Assembly (NCBI GenBank): GCA_016703965.1
Contig: JADJBB010000021.1
Location: forward strand, 1,116,001-1,180,000
DNA from: Acidobacteriota bacterium
GTDB lineage: Bacteria > Acidobacteriota > Blastocatellia > Pyrinomonadales > Pyrinomonadaceae
Length of the DNA: 64,000 nt
Reading direction: 5' to 3'
Shown here: positions 14,815-22,225 of the stretch, piece by piece
Layout of the letters: every line of letters begins with the position of its first letter
Position numbering within the stretch: the stretch's first letter is position 1
Translations under genes and position numbers: made by a program
The notes under the pieces: generated by a model
The model's database searches: none
The model's input: the letters and a program-made list of their open reading frames with translations, nothing else
What the model was told of the DNA's origin: nothing

Positions 14815-15693
14815 TTATTCAAGCCCTATGAAATCGACATTCGTCAGATTTCCGGCCGGGGTGAGGATCTTGGGTGCGAAGCGGTAGCGTTTTGATTGGA
14901 CGCTGAGGGTGTAGTTCGCGCCGCTCGGGACGTTGGTGAAGCTGTATAGTCCGAATGAGCTTGTTATCGCGGGTGTTTGAACGCCCATCGGGTCGGTGAT
15001 GATCACTTTCGTGTTGCGCAGCGGCAGGCCTGAAGGCGTTGTTACCTTGCCGCTGATCGAAACTGGCGTTGCTGCGGACGGAAGCGTTGACTTGGTGGTC
15101 GAGTAGATATAATCGCCGCCCGTGTTTCCGTCGCTGTTGGCACAGTTCGCGGTTGCGTAAAAATCTACGCGGCCCGCAGATGTCGCAGGTGCTGTCCAGG
15201 TAAATGCCCACGAATTAGAGCCGAACTGGCCGTTGGTGAGCCCGCCGGATGTGTGCTCCATGTACTCGCGGAGCATATTTTCTCCGACAAGGCCCTGCAA
15301 AAGCTGGATCCGGTTTTCGCTTGCGGCCGGAATGTCGTATGTGCCGATCTTCTGGCCGTTGCTGTCGATCGCTGTGAACTGGAACCCGTAGATAACCGCA
15401 TCGGCTTGGGTCGCCGTAACCACAATGTTGAACTGCTGGCCGCTCGTGTATGTCGCCGGGACGCCGGTGATCTCGACCATACCTTCACCACTGTTGAGAG
15501 CGAAATCTCCGTGGCAGGCTGTGCAATTGGCTTCGCCCGGGGCGTTAGTATGGGTCGGCGTCGGCCCGAATGCTGAAGCGGCCGCTCTTTGCCGGCTGCC
15601 GACCAGCGACAGGATAGCGAAAAGACACACGAAAAATGCGATTACCGGCAGTTTTACTACAGCCGTCCTGCCAAGAGCCATCTTCATACCCAT
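14815..15693 (-). CDS. Secreted choice-of-anchor-V/Reeler-like protein with CxxCH motif
   Basis: This exported protein of about 292 residues follows an AAGGGG ribosome site; ATGs at 15693, 15687 and 15681 are all possible starts. After a signal peptide (VIAFFVCLFAILSLVG) it carries ANCTACHGDF, a c-type-haem-like CxxCH, followed by a Reeler/choice-of-anchor-V beta domain (GFQFTAIDSNG, SWAFTWTAP, VDFYATANCANSD). The last 80 residues form a carboxypeptidase-regulatory-like domain ending SKRYRFAPKILTPAG...FIGLE. That domain is almost the same as the end of the neighbouring M36 peptidase. Function is unknown; haem binding is possible but unproven. A longer frame upstream is translated heptanucleotide repeat and is not used. 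Confidence 0.8.
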   Translation of the reverse strand: MGMKMALGRTAVVKLPVIAFFVCLFAILSLVGSRQRAAASAFGPTPTHTNAPGEANCTACHGDFALNSGEGMVEITGVPATYTSGQQFNIVVTATQADAVIYGFQFTAIDSNGQKIGTYDIPAASENRIQLLQGLVGENMLREYMEHTSGGLTNGQFGSNSWAFTWTAPATSAGRVDFYATANCANSDGNTGGDYIYSTTKSTLPSAATPVSISGKVTTPSGLPLRNTKVIITDPMGVQTPAITSSFGLYSFTNVPSGANYTLSVQSKRYRFAPKILTPAGNLTNVDFIGLE

Positions 15694-15775
15694 TAAACCC
15701 CTTAATAATAAAGACCAAATACTACAATTTTGACGCCCGCGAAGGCCGAAAAGTCTGGCAAATTGATCTAATGAA

Positions 15776-15804
15776 AGGATATTGCTCAAGAGCGGCAAAG
15801 TCAA
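15776..15804 (-). promoter_or_regulatory. Predicted promoter of the choice-of-anchor-V gene
   Basis: On the minus strand TTGACT (15804-15799) is followed after 17 bases by TATCCT (15781-15776). The leader is about 75 bases and ends in an AAGGGG ribosome site. Spacing, -35 sequence and leader length match the M36 peptidase promoter. Confidence 0.55.
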
Positions 15805-15841
15805 TCGAAATCGTAAACAGTGTTTAACAGTTGGCCGTGGC

Positions 15842-15995
15842 AGCGGCCGTGGCAGCAGGCGGTTGGCAGAAGGCAGTAGGCGGCCCAAGACCCACGCCCG
15901 AAAACCAAGACCAAAGACCAAAGACCGACGCCCAAAATCTAAATCCAAAATCCAAGAGCCAAGATCCAAGATCCGAAATGCAAGATCCAAAAGCC
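15842..15995. repeat. Drifting heptanucleotide repeat tract
   Basis: About 21 consecutive 7-base units can be read, moving from GGCAGCA/AGGCGGT-like through CCAAAGA to CCAAAAT and CCAAGAT. The phase is kept while the unit sequence drifts. It resembles the short tandemly repeated repetitive (STRR) heptamers described in filamentous cyanobacteria. Confidence 0.7.
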
Positions 15996-18900
15996 TTATT
16001 CGAGCCCGACAAGATCCAGATTTGTCACCGCTCCGGTTATATTCAGGATCTGCGGGGCAAAGCGATAGCGTTTTGAGCCGACGCTGACGGTGTACGTTTG
16101 GCCAACCTGGATCTGATCGAAACTGAAAATCCCGAAAGACCCGGTCGTGAATCTTCGCTGCACCGATTGCTGATCGGTCAGGATGACGACGGCGTTTCTG
16201 AGGGCAATGCCGTTCGGCGTTAGGACGCGGCCTGATATCGAAACCGGCGGAGCGTTCAAAGCGCAGACAAAGCTCGTCACAAATCCGGCGCCCGAAAGTG
16301 AGACGTTATCGATCCGCCAGCCGGGATCTGTTCCCGTTCCAGCGGTGTTATCATCGGCCCCAAACCGCCAGCGAAGCTGGACGATCTTGCCGTTTGCGGC
16401 GGCCGGGAACTGGGCGATCGTCGTTAGATATCCGTTCGAATTTCCCGACCAGCCTTGCCGGCTGGCGATCGGGTTGTTGCGGCCGCCGCCGAGCGAGCGG
16501 TTGTAGCCATTCTGGGTGAAGGTGCCGCCCGCCGTTAGAAAGTCTTGATATTCGCTGCCCTGGATCGAGATCTCAAGAACGCCGCCGTCCCATCCTGCTT
16601 CGGTATTGTAACTGTTTCGAAACGTTACCGTTGCGGCCGAAGACGTAACCGAGATCGGCGGCCCGGTCAGGTCGGTTCCGCCGCCGACCGTGGTCGGATT
16701 TCGGGCATACATGACGTTCGGAGCGGAATCGGGCGTGATCGTTGAATTTACAAAATTCACGCCGCCGGAAACGGCGACGGCAGTCCATCCATTCGGCAGT
16801 GAAGGGGATGTTACGCCGTCAAAGTTTTCCGACGCCGTCGTCGCTGCGGGCTTACCCACGAAGATGTTGCGGGTGAAGGTAAACGCTCCGAGGCTGCTGT
16901 TGAATTCGATGTTTACCGGGATCGTGGTCCCGCAGGCGGTGCCGCTTGGGATGGTATAGCCGAGACCCGCAAAGGAACTCGCCCTGCCTGTTAGATCACC
17001 GATCGCAGATGTTGGATCGGTGCCGATCCGCATGGAAACATTCGTGGCGGTTCGTCCGGTCGAATTCGTGACGGTCAGGTTGAGCGTAACTCGCTCGCCC
17101 GGCTCCGGGTAACCGTCACCGTCGCCCGCCTGAGAATCGGTGACCGAGGTCAAAACTACACTCAAGTTAGGCAGATCGAATGATTCTGTAACGCGGACCT
17201 GGCCGCTGCCGCCCGTGCTGATGCCGCCGAGAGCCTGAATGCTCGCATTTGCACCGAACCCGCGAAGGGCAAATCCGGCCCACGCGTCGGCGAGATCGGC
17301 CTCGGTCCCGCTCGCGTAGATGGCAGCGATCATCGCATCGCGTTCCGAGAGCGGCGTCGGGCCGAGCGGAGCGAGCTTCATCCCGTCGGTGACGAACTGC
17401 AGAATTCGCCGATTGCCGTCCGCCCAGCCGAGACGCTGGATCATACGGGCGCGTATTTCCCACAGGGCAGAGCTCCAAACCTCGCCGATGGCATGAACCT
17501 GATCCGCAGTTGTGTTGAATCTCGGGTTAAATGCACCGTCCGAAAGGTCGGATGTGGTCGCATCTATGTCACGAAACGTCAGCGGATTGTGCGGCCTATT
17601 CAGCGGGCCGCCCACGGCGGACATGACAGCCTTGGGAAAGCGGCGGATGCCGTAGTAGTAGTTGTTAAAGCCGACGCTGCTGTAAAGATAGGTGTCGTAG
17701 GCTCCGATCGTGTAGATGCCGTCGATCGGGTCGGTCGGTTCGCTAAGCAGGCAGTGTGCGTAAAAATCGGACCAGCCTTCGCCCATTCCGCGGGCAATAT
17801 CGAGCTGCAGGCCATCGCCGTTGCCGTGGAGCCGGTTCGACAGTCCGTGCGTCAGCTCGTGAACGATCACGTCCGCATCGAGCGATCCGTCGATATCCGG
17901 ATTGGGTGCCTGCCAGAGGTACATCTGCATCTGCGGCCGGGCTCCGTCGGCGGGCGTTGTGAAATTTGCATTGTTTATGCCGCTGCAATCCTGAGCCTGA
18001 GCCGAGATGCGGTCACCTGCAAGGCCGCCGCGGCCAAAATTATCGTTCTGAAAATTGCGGGCCGCCTCGGTAAATCCGAGGCGATAGGTCTCGTCATGAA
18101 AAACATTCGAGATGTAAAAAAGCTGAGTAACGACGGCTTTTTGAAAGTCGGTCGGAACGGCGTTCGTACCCTCTTCGAGGCAGATCTGCGGGTTTTGCCC
18201 GTCGGGCAGCGGAGCGTCGCCTGTGTTGAGAGACGGATTGGTCGGAACGCCGGGATTGATAGGGAAATTGAAAACGCGGTTCGGCGAGCCTGCAGGAATA
18301 CTGCCCGGATCGATGGCATTGGCGTTAAGCGAACCGTCATTCGGAAGCTCGCGGTCGAGGCCCGCCTGGACGTTGTTACCGTCGAGCGTATTATTGCCGT
18401 CGGTTATCCAGCCGAGGTTGTTGAATGTATAGGGAGCTTCGTTACCGATCCGCGTGACTGCGGTGCGTGAGATCGCTGAGCCCTGCATTCCGTTCGGCGA
18501 CGAAGTGCCCGGCGTCATCGGGAACGGGTTATCCGCAACATTGATCATCGCGTTCGGATTGGCATAGACGTTGTACGTCGCGGCCTGCGATTGATCCTCC
18601 GTGATATTTTTTCGCCAGAGCATCGTGCCGGTTTGGGCATCGACGATCACGTAGAACGAATTTACGCTCTGCCAGATCAGTACTCGCCAGGCCGGAACAG
18701 CAACGCCGGGCTCGGTCGGGAAGTAGACCTTTTCGGCCGTCGGGGCCAGATCGCCTTTGCCGAATATCACCTTGTACGCCGTCGAAATTTCGGCAAGAGG
18801 TGCTAACAGGCTTTGCGAGTATTTTGCGTTATTGATGTGTCCTGCGGCGGCTTTTAATGCTTCTGCCGGATCGCCGAAATCGGTCGAGAGTACATTCTCA

Positions 18901-19538
18901 TCAAGGCCCGGAGCGAAGTTATTGATAACTCGGATGATCTCGCCTTTCTGCGTGAATCCAGCCTTAACCTGGCCGCGGAAGACGGGAATTCCGTTGATCT
19001 CCTGGTCGAATTCGACATACGAGAGGTTGCCGTCAGGGTTTGTGTAGTCTGAAAAAACTTTGAGCTGATCGAGCGCCGTTCCGCGAGCACCTACGAGGTC
19101 GCCGTTAGCATTAAGGAAAGATCGTAGAGCCTCGGCGCGGTTTCCGACGGCCGCTTTCGTTAGAAAGGCTCGGCCTTGTTTCACGTCGGGTGCGATGACC
19201 TCGGGGATCTGAAGGTCGCGATTGTATTCGACCTTTAGGGTCGGCACGCTTTGCTTGAGCTTTTCCTCGCCGCGAACCATCGCGTCGCGCGCGTCGGCGA
19301 TCTCCGGAGCATTCTTACCGGCAGAGCTTCGGAAGGATGCGATCGTTTCGACCGCGTGTTTATCGGTGCGGATATCGTAATTCGTTATTCCGTCCTGATG
19401 GCTTTCAGTCCGGTCGACACGGTTTTTTGCGGCTTGCGTGGGCGTTCGGGGCAAAAGAAAAATGGCCGCGACAATGGCGGCGAGTACAATTACGAACAAA
19501 AACTTACGTCCGGTCCCCGAATCAAAACTACGTGACAT
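15996..19538 (-). CDS. Secreted M36 (fungalysin-type) metallopeptidase, multidomain
   Basis: This 1180-residue exported protease has a signal or anchor helix (FVIVLAAIVAAIFLL, residues 15-29) and an FTP-like propeptide to about residue 310. The M36 catalytic domain carries zinc motif HELTHG at 560-565 and the third ligand Glu587 in GMGEGWSDFYAH. After the catalytic domain come a CARDB-like beta domain (about 790-880) and a choice-of-anchor-J/MAM-like domain (about 900-1080, GWTAV...WRIDNVSL). The protein ends in a carboxypeptidase-regulatory-like domain (SKRYRFAPQILN...LVGLE) shared with the downstream neighbour. It has an AAGGGG ribosome site and a strong promoter. The role is probably extracellular protein degradation. 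Confidence 0.92.
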   Translation of the reverse strand: MSRSFDSGTGRKFLFVIVLAAIVAAIFLLPRTPTQAAKNRVDRTESHQDGITNYDIRTDKHAVETIASFRSSAGKNAPEIADARDAMVRGEEKLKQSVPTLKVEYNRDLQIPEVIAPDVKQGRAFLTKAAVGNRAEALRSFLNANGDLVGARGTALDQLKVFSDYTNPDGNLSYVEFDQEINGIPVFRGQVKAGFTQKGEIIRVINNFAPGLDENVLSTDFGDPAEALKAAAGHINNAKYSQSLLAPLAEISTAYKVIFGKGDLAPTAEKVYFPTEPGVAVPAWRVLIWQSVNSFYVIVDAQTGTMLWRKNITEDQSQAATYNVYANPNAMINVADNPFPMTPGTSSPNGMQGSAISRTAVTRIGNEAPYTFNNLGWITDGNNTLDGNNVQAGLDRELPNDGSLNANAIDPGSIPAGSPNRVFNFPINPGVPTNPSLNTGDAPLPDGQNPQICLEEGTNAVPTDFQKAVVTQLFYISNVFHDETYRLGFTEAARNFQNDNFGRGGLAGDRISAQAQDCSGINNANFTTPADGARPQMQMYLWQAPNPDIDGSLDADVIVHELTHGLSNRLHGNGDGLQLDIARGMGEGWSDFYAHCLLSEPTDPIDGIYTIGAYDTYLYSSVGFNNYYYGIRRFPKAVMSAVGGPLNRPHNPLTFRDIDATTSDLSDGAFNPRFNTTADQVHAIGEVWSSALWEIRARMIQRLGWADGNRRILQFVTDGMKLAPLGPTPLSERDAMIAAIYASGTEADLADAWAGFALRGFGANASIQALGGISTGGSGQVRVTESFDLPNLSVVLTSVTDSQAGDGDGYPEPGERVTLNLTVTNSTGRTATNVSMRIGTDPTSAIGDLTGRASSFAGLGYTIPSGTACGTTIPVNIEFNSSLGAFTFTRNIFVGKPAATTASENFDGVTSPSLPNGWTAVAVSGGVNFVNSTITPDSAPNVMYARNPTTVGGGTDLTGPPISVTSSAATVTFRNSYNTEAGWDGGVLEISIQGSEYQDFLTAGGTFTQNGYNRSLGGGRNNPIASRQGWSGNSNGYLTTIAQFPAAANGKIVQLRWRFGADDNTAGTGTDPGWRIDNVSLSGAGFVTSFVCALNAPPVSISGRVLTPNGIALRNAVVILTDQQSVQRRFTTGSFGIFSFDQIQVGQTYTVSVGSKRYRFAPQILNITGAVTNLDLVGLE

Positions 19539-19621
19539 TAAATATCCCCTTAAAAAAATACTGCTTCTTAAGATGCGAAAAACCGGGCTTGGTTTCGAAT
19601 TAAATCAATAAAAACATTAAG

Positions 19622-19650
19622 ATTATAGATTCGCGGCGTTTGCGAGTCAA
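19622..19650 (-). promoter_or_regulatory. Strong predicted promoter of the M36 peptidase gene
   Basis: On the minus strand TTGACT (19650-19645) and a perfect TATAAT (19627-19622) are separated by 17 bases, giving a leader of about 77 bases. The -35 box is only five bases from the ATG of the divergent helicase gene, so the two transcripts share this short region. Confidence 0.7.
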
Positions 19651-19654
19651 AAAA

Positions 19655-21667
19655 ATGGCGGGTGAGAAACCTCAGGAAGAAAGCGTAGAGCTAGGCAGTT
19701 CGGTCTTCGGGCCGGATGGCCCGATAGCGCGTTTTCATGACGGTTACGAATATCGCGAAGGCCAGGTCCGCATGGCTGAGGCGATCGCCAAGTCGTTCAT
19801 CGACAAAAAACACCTCATCGTCGAAGCTGGAACCGGAACGGGAAAAACGCTCGCGTATCTCATTCCCGCCATCAACGAATCGATCCGCACCCACAAACGC
19901 ATCATCATCTCGACCGGCACAAAGAACCTTCAGGAGCAGTTGATGGAGAAAGACATTCCGCTGCTGCAGAAGATATTTCCGAAGAAATTCTCAGCGGCGT
20001 ACATGAAAGGCCGTTCGAACTACGCGTGCCTCTATCGCCTGCACAAAAGCGGCGATCAGCCGATCCTCGACGGCGTCGGCGAGGTCGAAAGCTTTCGCGA
20101 GGTGGTCGATTGGTCACGCGAAACCCAAACCGGCGACCGCGCCGAGCTGACGTTTCTGCCTGAGAATCTTCCATTCTGGAACCGCGTCAACGCCAAAGCC
20201 GAAACCTGTCTCGGCCAGAAATGCCCCGATTACGAACCGTGTTTTATCACGCGGATGCGTGCCGGAGCGGACAAGGCAGACATTGTGATCGTTAATCACC
20301 ATCTGTTTTTCGCCGATCTGAACGTTCGCGGCAATCAGTTCGGCAAGGTTTTGCCGGATTATGGAGCCGTGATATTTGACGAAGCTCACCTGATCGAGGA
20401 CATCGCGGCGGACTACTTCGGGTTTCAGGTGTCGAATTTTCGCGTTGATGAACTGGTTCACGACGCGGCTTCGCTGCCGATAAATGATGCGATATTCAAC
20501 GCAGCGATAATGAAGGTCTCCGCGAAGATCGCGGGCCTTTCCGAGATGTTCTGGTCACGGCTCTCGCAGGCTCGCGGACAGGAAGGCCGCTTTCCGCTGC
20601 TTCCGGACGCATTTAATACGAGGGGTGTGAATGGTGGTGAGATCGCAACGCCGCTCGGCGAGGCTTATTACGCGCTCGATGATTCGCTTGGACGTCTCGA
20701 AGCGGATGTTGATGTTTATGCCGACAAACTACCTGAGGCAGACAGTGTCGTTAAACGTATTCGGCAGATGCGATTCGATCTCGGGTTTATCGTAAAACAG
20801 GCAGACCGAAACTTTGTTTACTGGCTCGAACGCCGCGGTCGAGGCGTTTATCTGCAGGCTTCGCCGGTCGACGTTTCGACGCTTTTGCAGGAAAAGCTGT
20901 TCGATAAGGTGGATACGTGCATTCTGACCTCGGCGACGCTGTCGGCAAACGGCAGTTTCAATTTCATCCGCGACCGCCTCGGCCTCGCCCCGGGCAAGAC
21001 GAACTCGCTCGAAGCTCCGTCGTCGTTCGATTACGAAAATCAGGCGATACTTTATTTGCCAAAGGCGATGCCCGACCCGCGTTCGCCGGATTTTACGCAA
21101 ATGGCGGCGGCTGAGATCATAAGAATTCTGCAGGTTACGAGCGGCCACGCTTTTGTTTTATGCACGAGCAATTCGTCAATGACCGCGTTGTATGAACTAG
21201 TTTCGTCACGCGTCGGTTATCCATGCTTTTTGCAGGGAACGATGTCTAAAACAGGGCTGATCGATCGATTTAGAGCGACGCCGAATGCGGTTTTGTTTGC
21301 AACTTCGAGCTTCTGGCAGGGCGTCGACGTTCGTGGCGATCAGCTTTCGTGCGTGATCATCGACAAACTGCCCTTTGCCGTCCCAAGCGATCCGCTCGTT
21401 CAGGCACGCAGCAAGCACATCGACGAAAACGGCGGCCGCTCTTTCTTCGACTACAGCGTCCCGCAGGCCGTGATCACGCTAAAACAGGGAATTGGCCGAT
21501 TGATCAGAAGCAAAACAGACCGCGGCGTCATTGCGATTCTCGATCCGCGTTTGCGAACGAAAGGCTACGGCCGCGACTTTCTGCAAAGCCTGCCGAGGAT
21601 GCGGATAACGGGTGATGTTGAGGTCGTCGCGGCGATATTTCAGCAAGCGGACGAACGTGCGATATGA
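19655..21667 (+). CDS. dinG: DinG/XPD-like ATP-dependent helicase
   Basis: This superfamily-2 helicase of about 670 residues is of the Fe-S DinG/XPD type and unwinds DNA with 5'-3' polarity. Residues numbered from ATG 19655: Walker A EAGTGTGKT at 57-65; four cysteines at about 125, 185, 190 and 196 (CLGQKCPDYEPC) that would bind a 4Fe-4S cluster; DEAH box at 242-245; and C-terminal motifs SATL, FWQGVD and QGIGRLIRS. A TTG at 19640 would add five residues, and no ribosome site favours either start. The gene is 12 bases upstream of queD and may be cotranscribed with it. Confidence 0.93.
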   Translation: MAGEKPQEESVELGSSVFGPDGPIARFHDGYEYREGQVRMAEAIAKSFIDKKHLIVEAGTGTGKTLAYLIPAINESIRTHKRIIISTGTKNLQEQLMEKDIPLLQKIFPKKFSAAYMKGRSNYACLYRLHKSGDQPILDGVGEVESFREVVDWSRETQTGDRAELTFLPENLPFWNRVNAKAETCLGQKCPDYEPCFITRMRAGADKADIVIVNHHLFFADLNVRGNQFGKVLPDYGAVIFDEAHLIEDIAADYFGFQVSNFRVDELVHDAASLPINDAIFNAAIMKVSAKIAGLSEMFWSRLSQARGQEGRFPLLPDAFNTRGVNGGEIATPLGEAYYALDDSLGRLEADVDVYADKLPEADSVVKRIRQMRFDLGFIVKQADRNFVYWLERRGRGVYLQASPVDVSTLLQEKLFDKVDTCILTSATLSANGSFNFIRDRLGLAPGKTNSLEAPSSFDYENQAILYLPKAMPDPRSPDFTQMAAAEIIRILQVTSGHAFVLCTSNSSMTALYELVSSRVGYPCFLQGTMSKTGLIDRFRATPNAVLFATSSFWQGVDVRGDQLSCVIIDKLPFAVPSDPLVQARSKHIDENGGRSFFDYSVPQAVITLKQGIGRLIRSKTDRGVIAILDPRLRTKGYGRDFLQSLPRMRITGDVEVVAAIFQQADERAI

Positions 21668-21679
21668 TTTAGGCAAAGT

Positions 21680-22063
21680 ATGGCTGGATTTTTTGAAGTA
21701 ATGATCGAACGCAATTTCTCCTCTGCCCACCAACTGCGTGGGTACAAGGGAAAGTGTGAGAATTTGCACGGGCATAATTATAAGATCGAGATCTTTGCCC
21801 GTGGTTCGGAGCTGAATAATATAGGCCTGCTGATCGATTTCGGTGATCTCAAATCCGCGGCGGACGAGATCGTGAAGTATCTCGATCACCGGAATATCAA
21901 CGAACTTCCGCCCTTTGACGAAGAGCTTAATCCTTCGGCCGAGAATCTTGCCCGTTATTTCCTGGAATATCTAAACTCCCGCATCGCCGACGATCGCGTC
22001 AGCGTTTACAAGGTTCGATGTTTCGAAACCCCGACCAGCGTTGCGACATATCAGATCGATTAG
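21680..22063 (+). CDS. queD: 6-carboxy-5,6,7,8-tetrahydropterin synthase
   Basis: QueD converts 7,8-dihydroneopterin triphosphate to 6-carboxytetrahydropterin in the cytoplasm, an early step of queuosine and deazapurine synthesis. The 127-residue protein has zinc ligands His17, His30 and His32 (SSAHQL, LHGHNY) and catalytic Cys26 in GKCENLHGH. It also has the closing CFETPTSVATY with the substrate-binding Glu. The Cys in this position favours QueD over eukaryotic-type PTPS. No other queuosine gene is nearby. Confidence 0.92.
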   Translation: MAGFFEVMIERNFSSAHQLRGYKGKCENLHGHNYKIEIFARGSELNNIGLLIDFGDLKSAADEIVKYLDHRNINELPPFDEELNPSAENLARYFLEYLNSRIADDRVSVYKVRCFETPTSVATYQID

Positions 22064-22095
22064 CCGCTGAGTGGCTTATTTTTGTTTTCTTTTTA
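22063..22095 (+). terminator. Possible terminator after queD
   Basis: GCCGC-TGA-GTGGC overlaps the queD stop codon as a five-base stem with one G-T pair, followed by a T-rich run to 22094. The stem is short, so efficiency is uncertain. Confidence 0.45.
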
Positions 22096-22120
22096 CTACC
22101 ACTCTACGACTAGTGGTAGT
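22095..22120. promoter_or_regulatory. Dyad-symmetric operator candidate before the TonB receptor
   Basis: ACTACCACT and AGTGGTAGT (9-base perfect inverted arms) flank CTACGAC. The half-site CTACnACT occurs three times, twice forward and once inverted, and CTACGACT/AGTGGTAG abut as a 16-base dyad. The TAC...GTA style resembles operators of BlaI/MecI/CopY-type repressors. It lies about 105 bases before the receptor start. Confidence 0.45.
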
Positions 22121-22225
22121 AATAAGACTCTGCCTATAGACTGTTCATTCTTCGGATTTAAGCAAAGCAAAATCAGATCGTTCTCCAGGCTTGCTCGAAT
22201 GAGCGGACCTGGATCGCAAACATTT

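Larger units (their letters stand above)
15694..15995. other. Spacer with promoter and heptanucleotide repeats
   Basis: These 302 bases between two minus-strand genes contain the promoter of the downstream gene (15776-15804) and about 150 bases of 7-base repeats (15842-15995) running up to the stop codon of the M36 peptidase gene. No gene is supported. Confidence 0.6.

Noticed and set aside
15694..15990. N-terminal extension of the choice-of-anchor-V protein
   Set aside because: The extension translates the heptamer repeat into a pseudo-periodic Leu/Gly/Asp peptide, whereas a signal peptide and an AAGGGG site support the internal start.
15842..15995. CRISPR array
   Set aside because: The repeats are contiguous 7-mers that drift in sequence; there are no constant repeats with unique spacers and no cas genes.
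17493..18470. Long open frame (325 codons) on the plus strand
   Set aside because: It is antisense to the M36 peptidase gene, which has full domain support; the opposite frame is open because of codon bias.
22082..22225. Extended N-terminus of the TonB receptor
   Set aside because: The added 48 residues contain the operator dyad in DNA and no coding features; the signal peptide starts at 22226.
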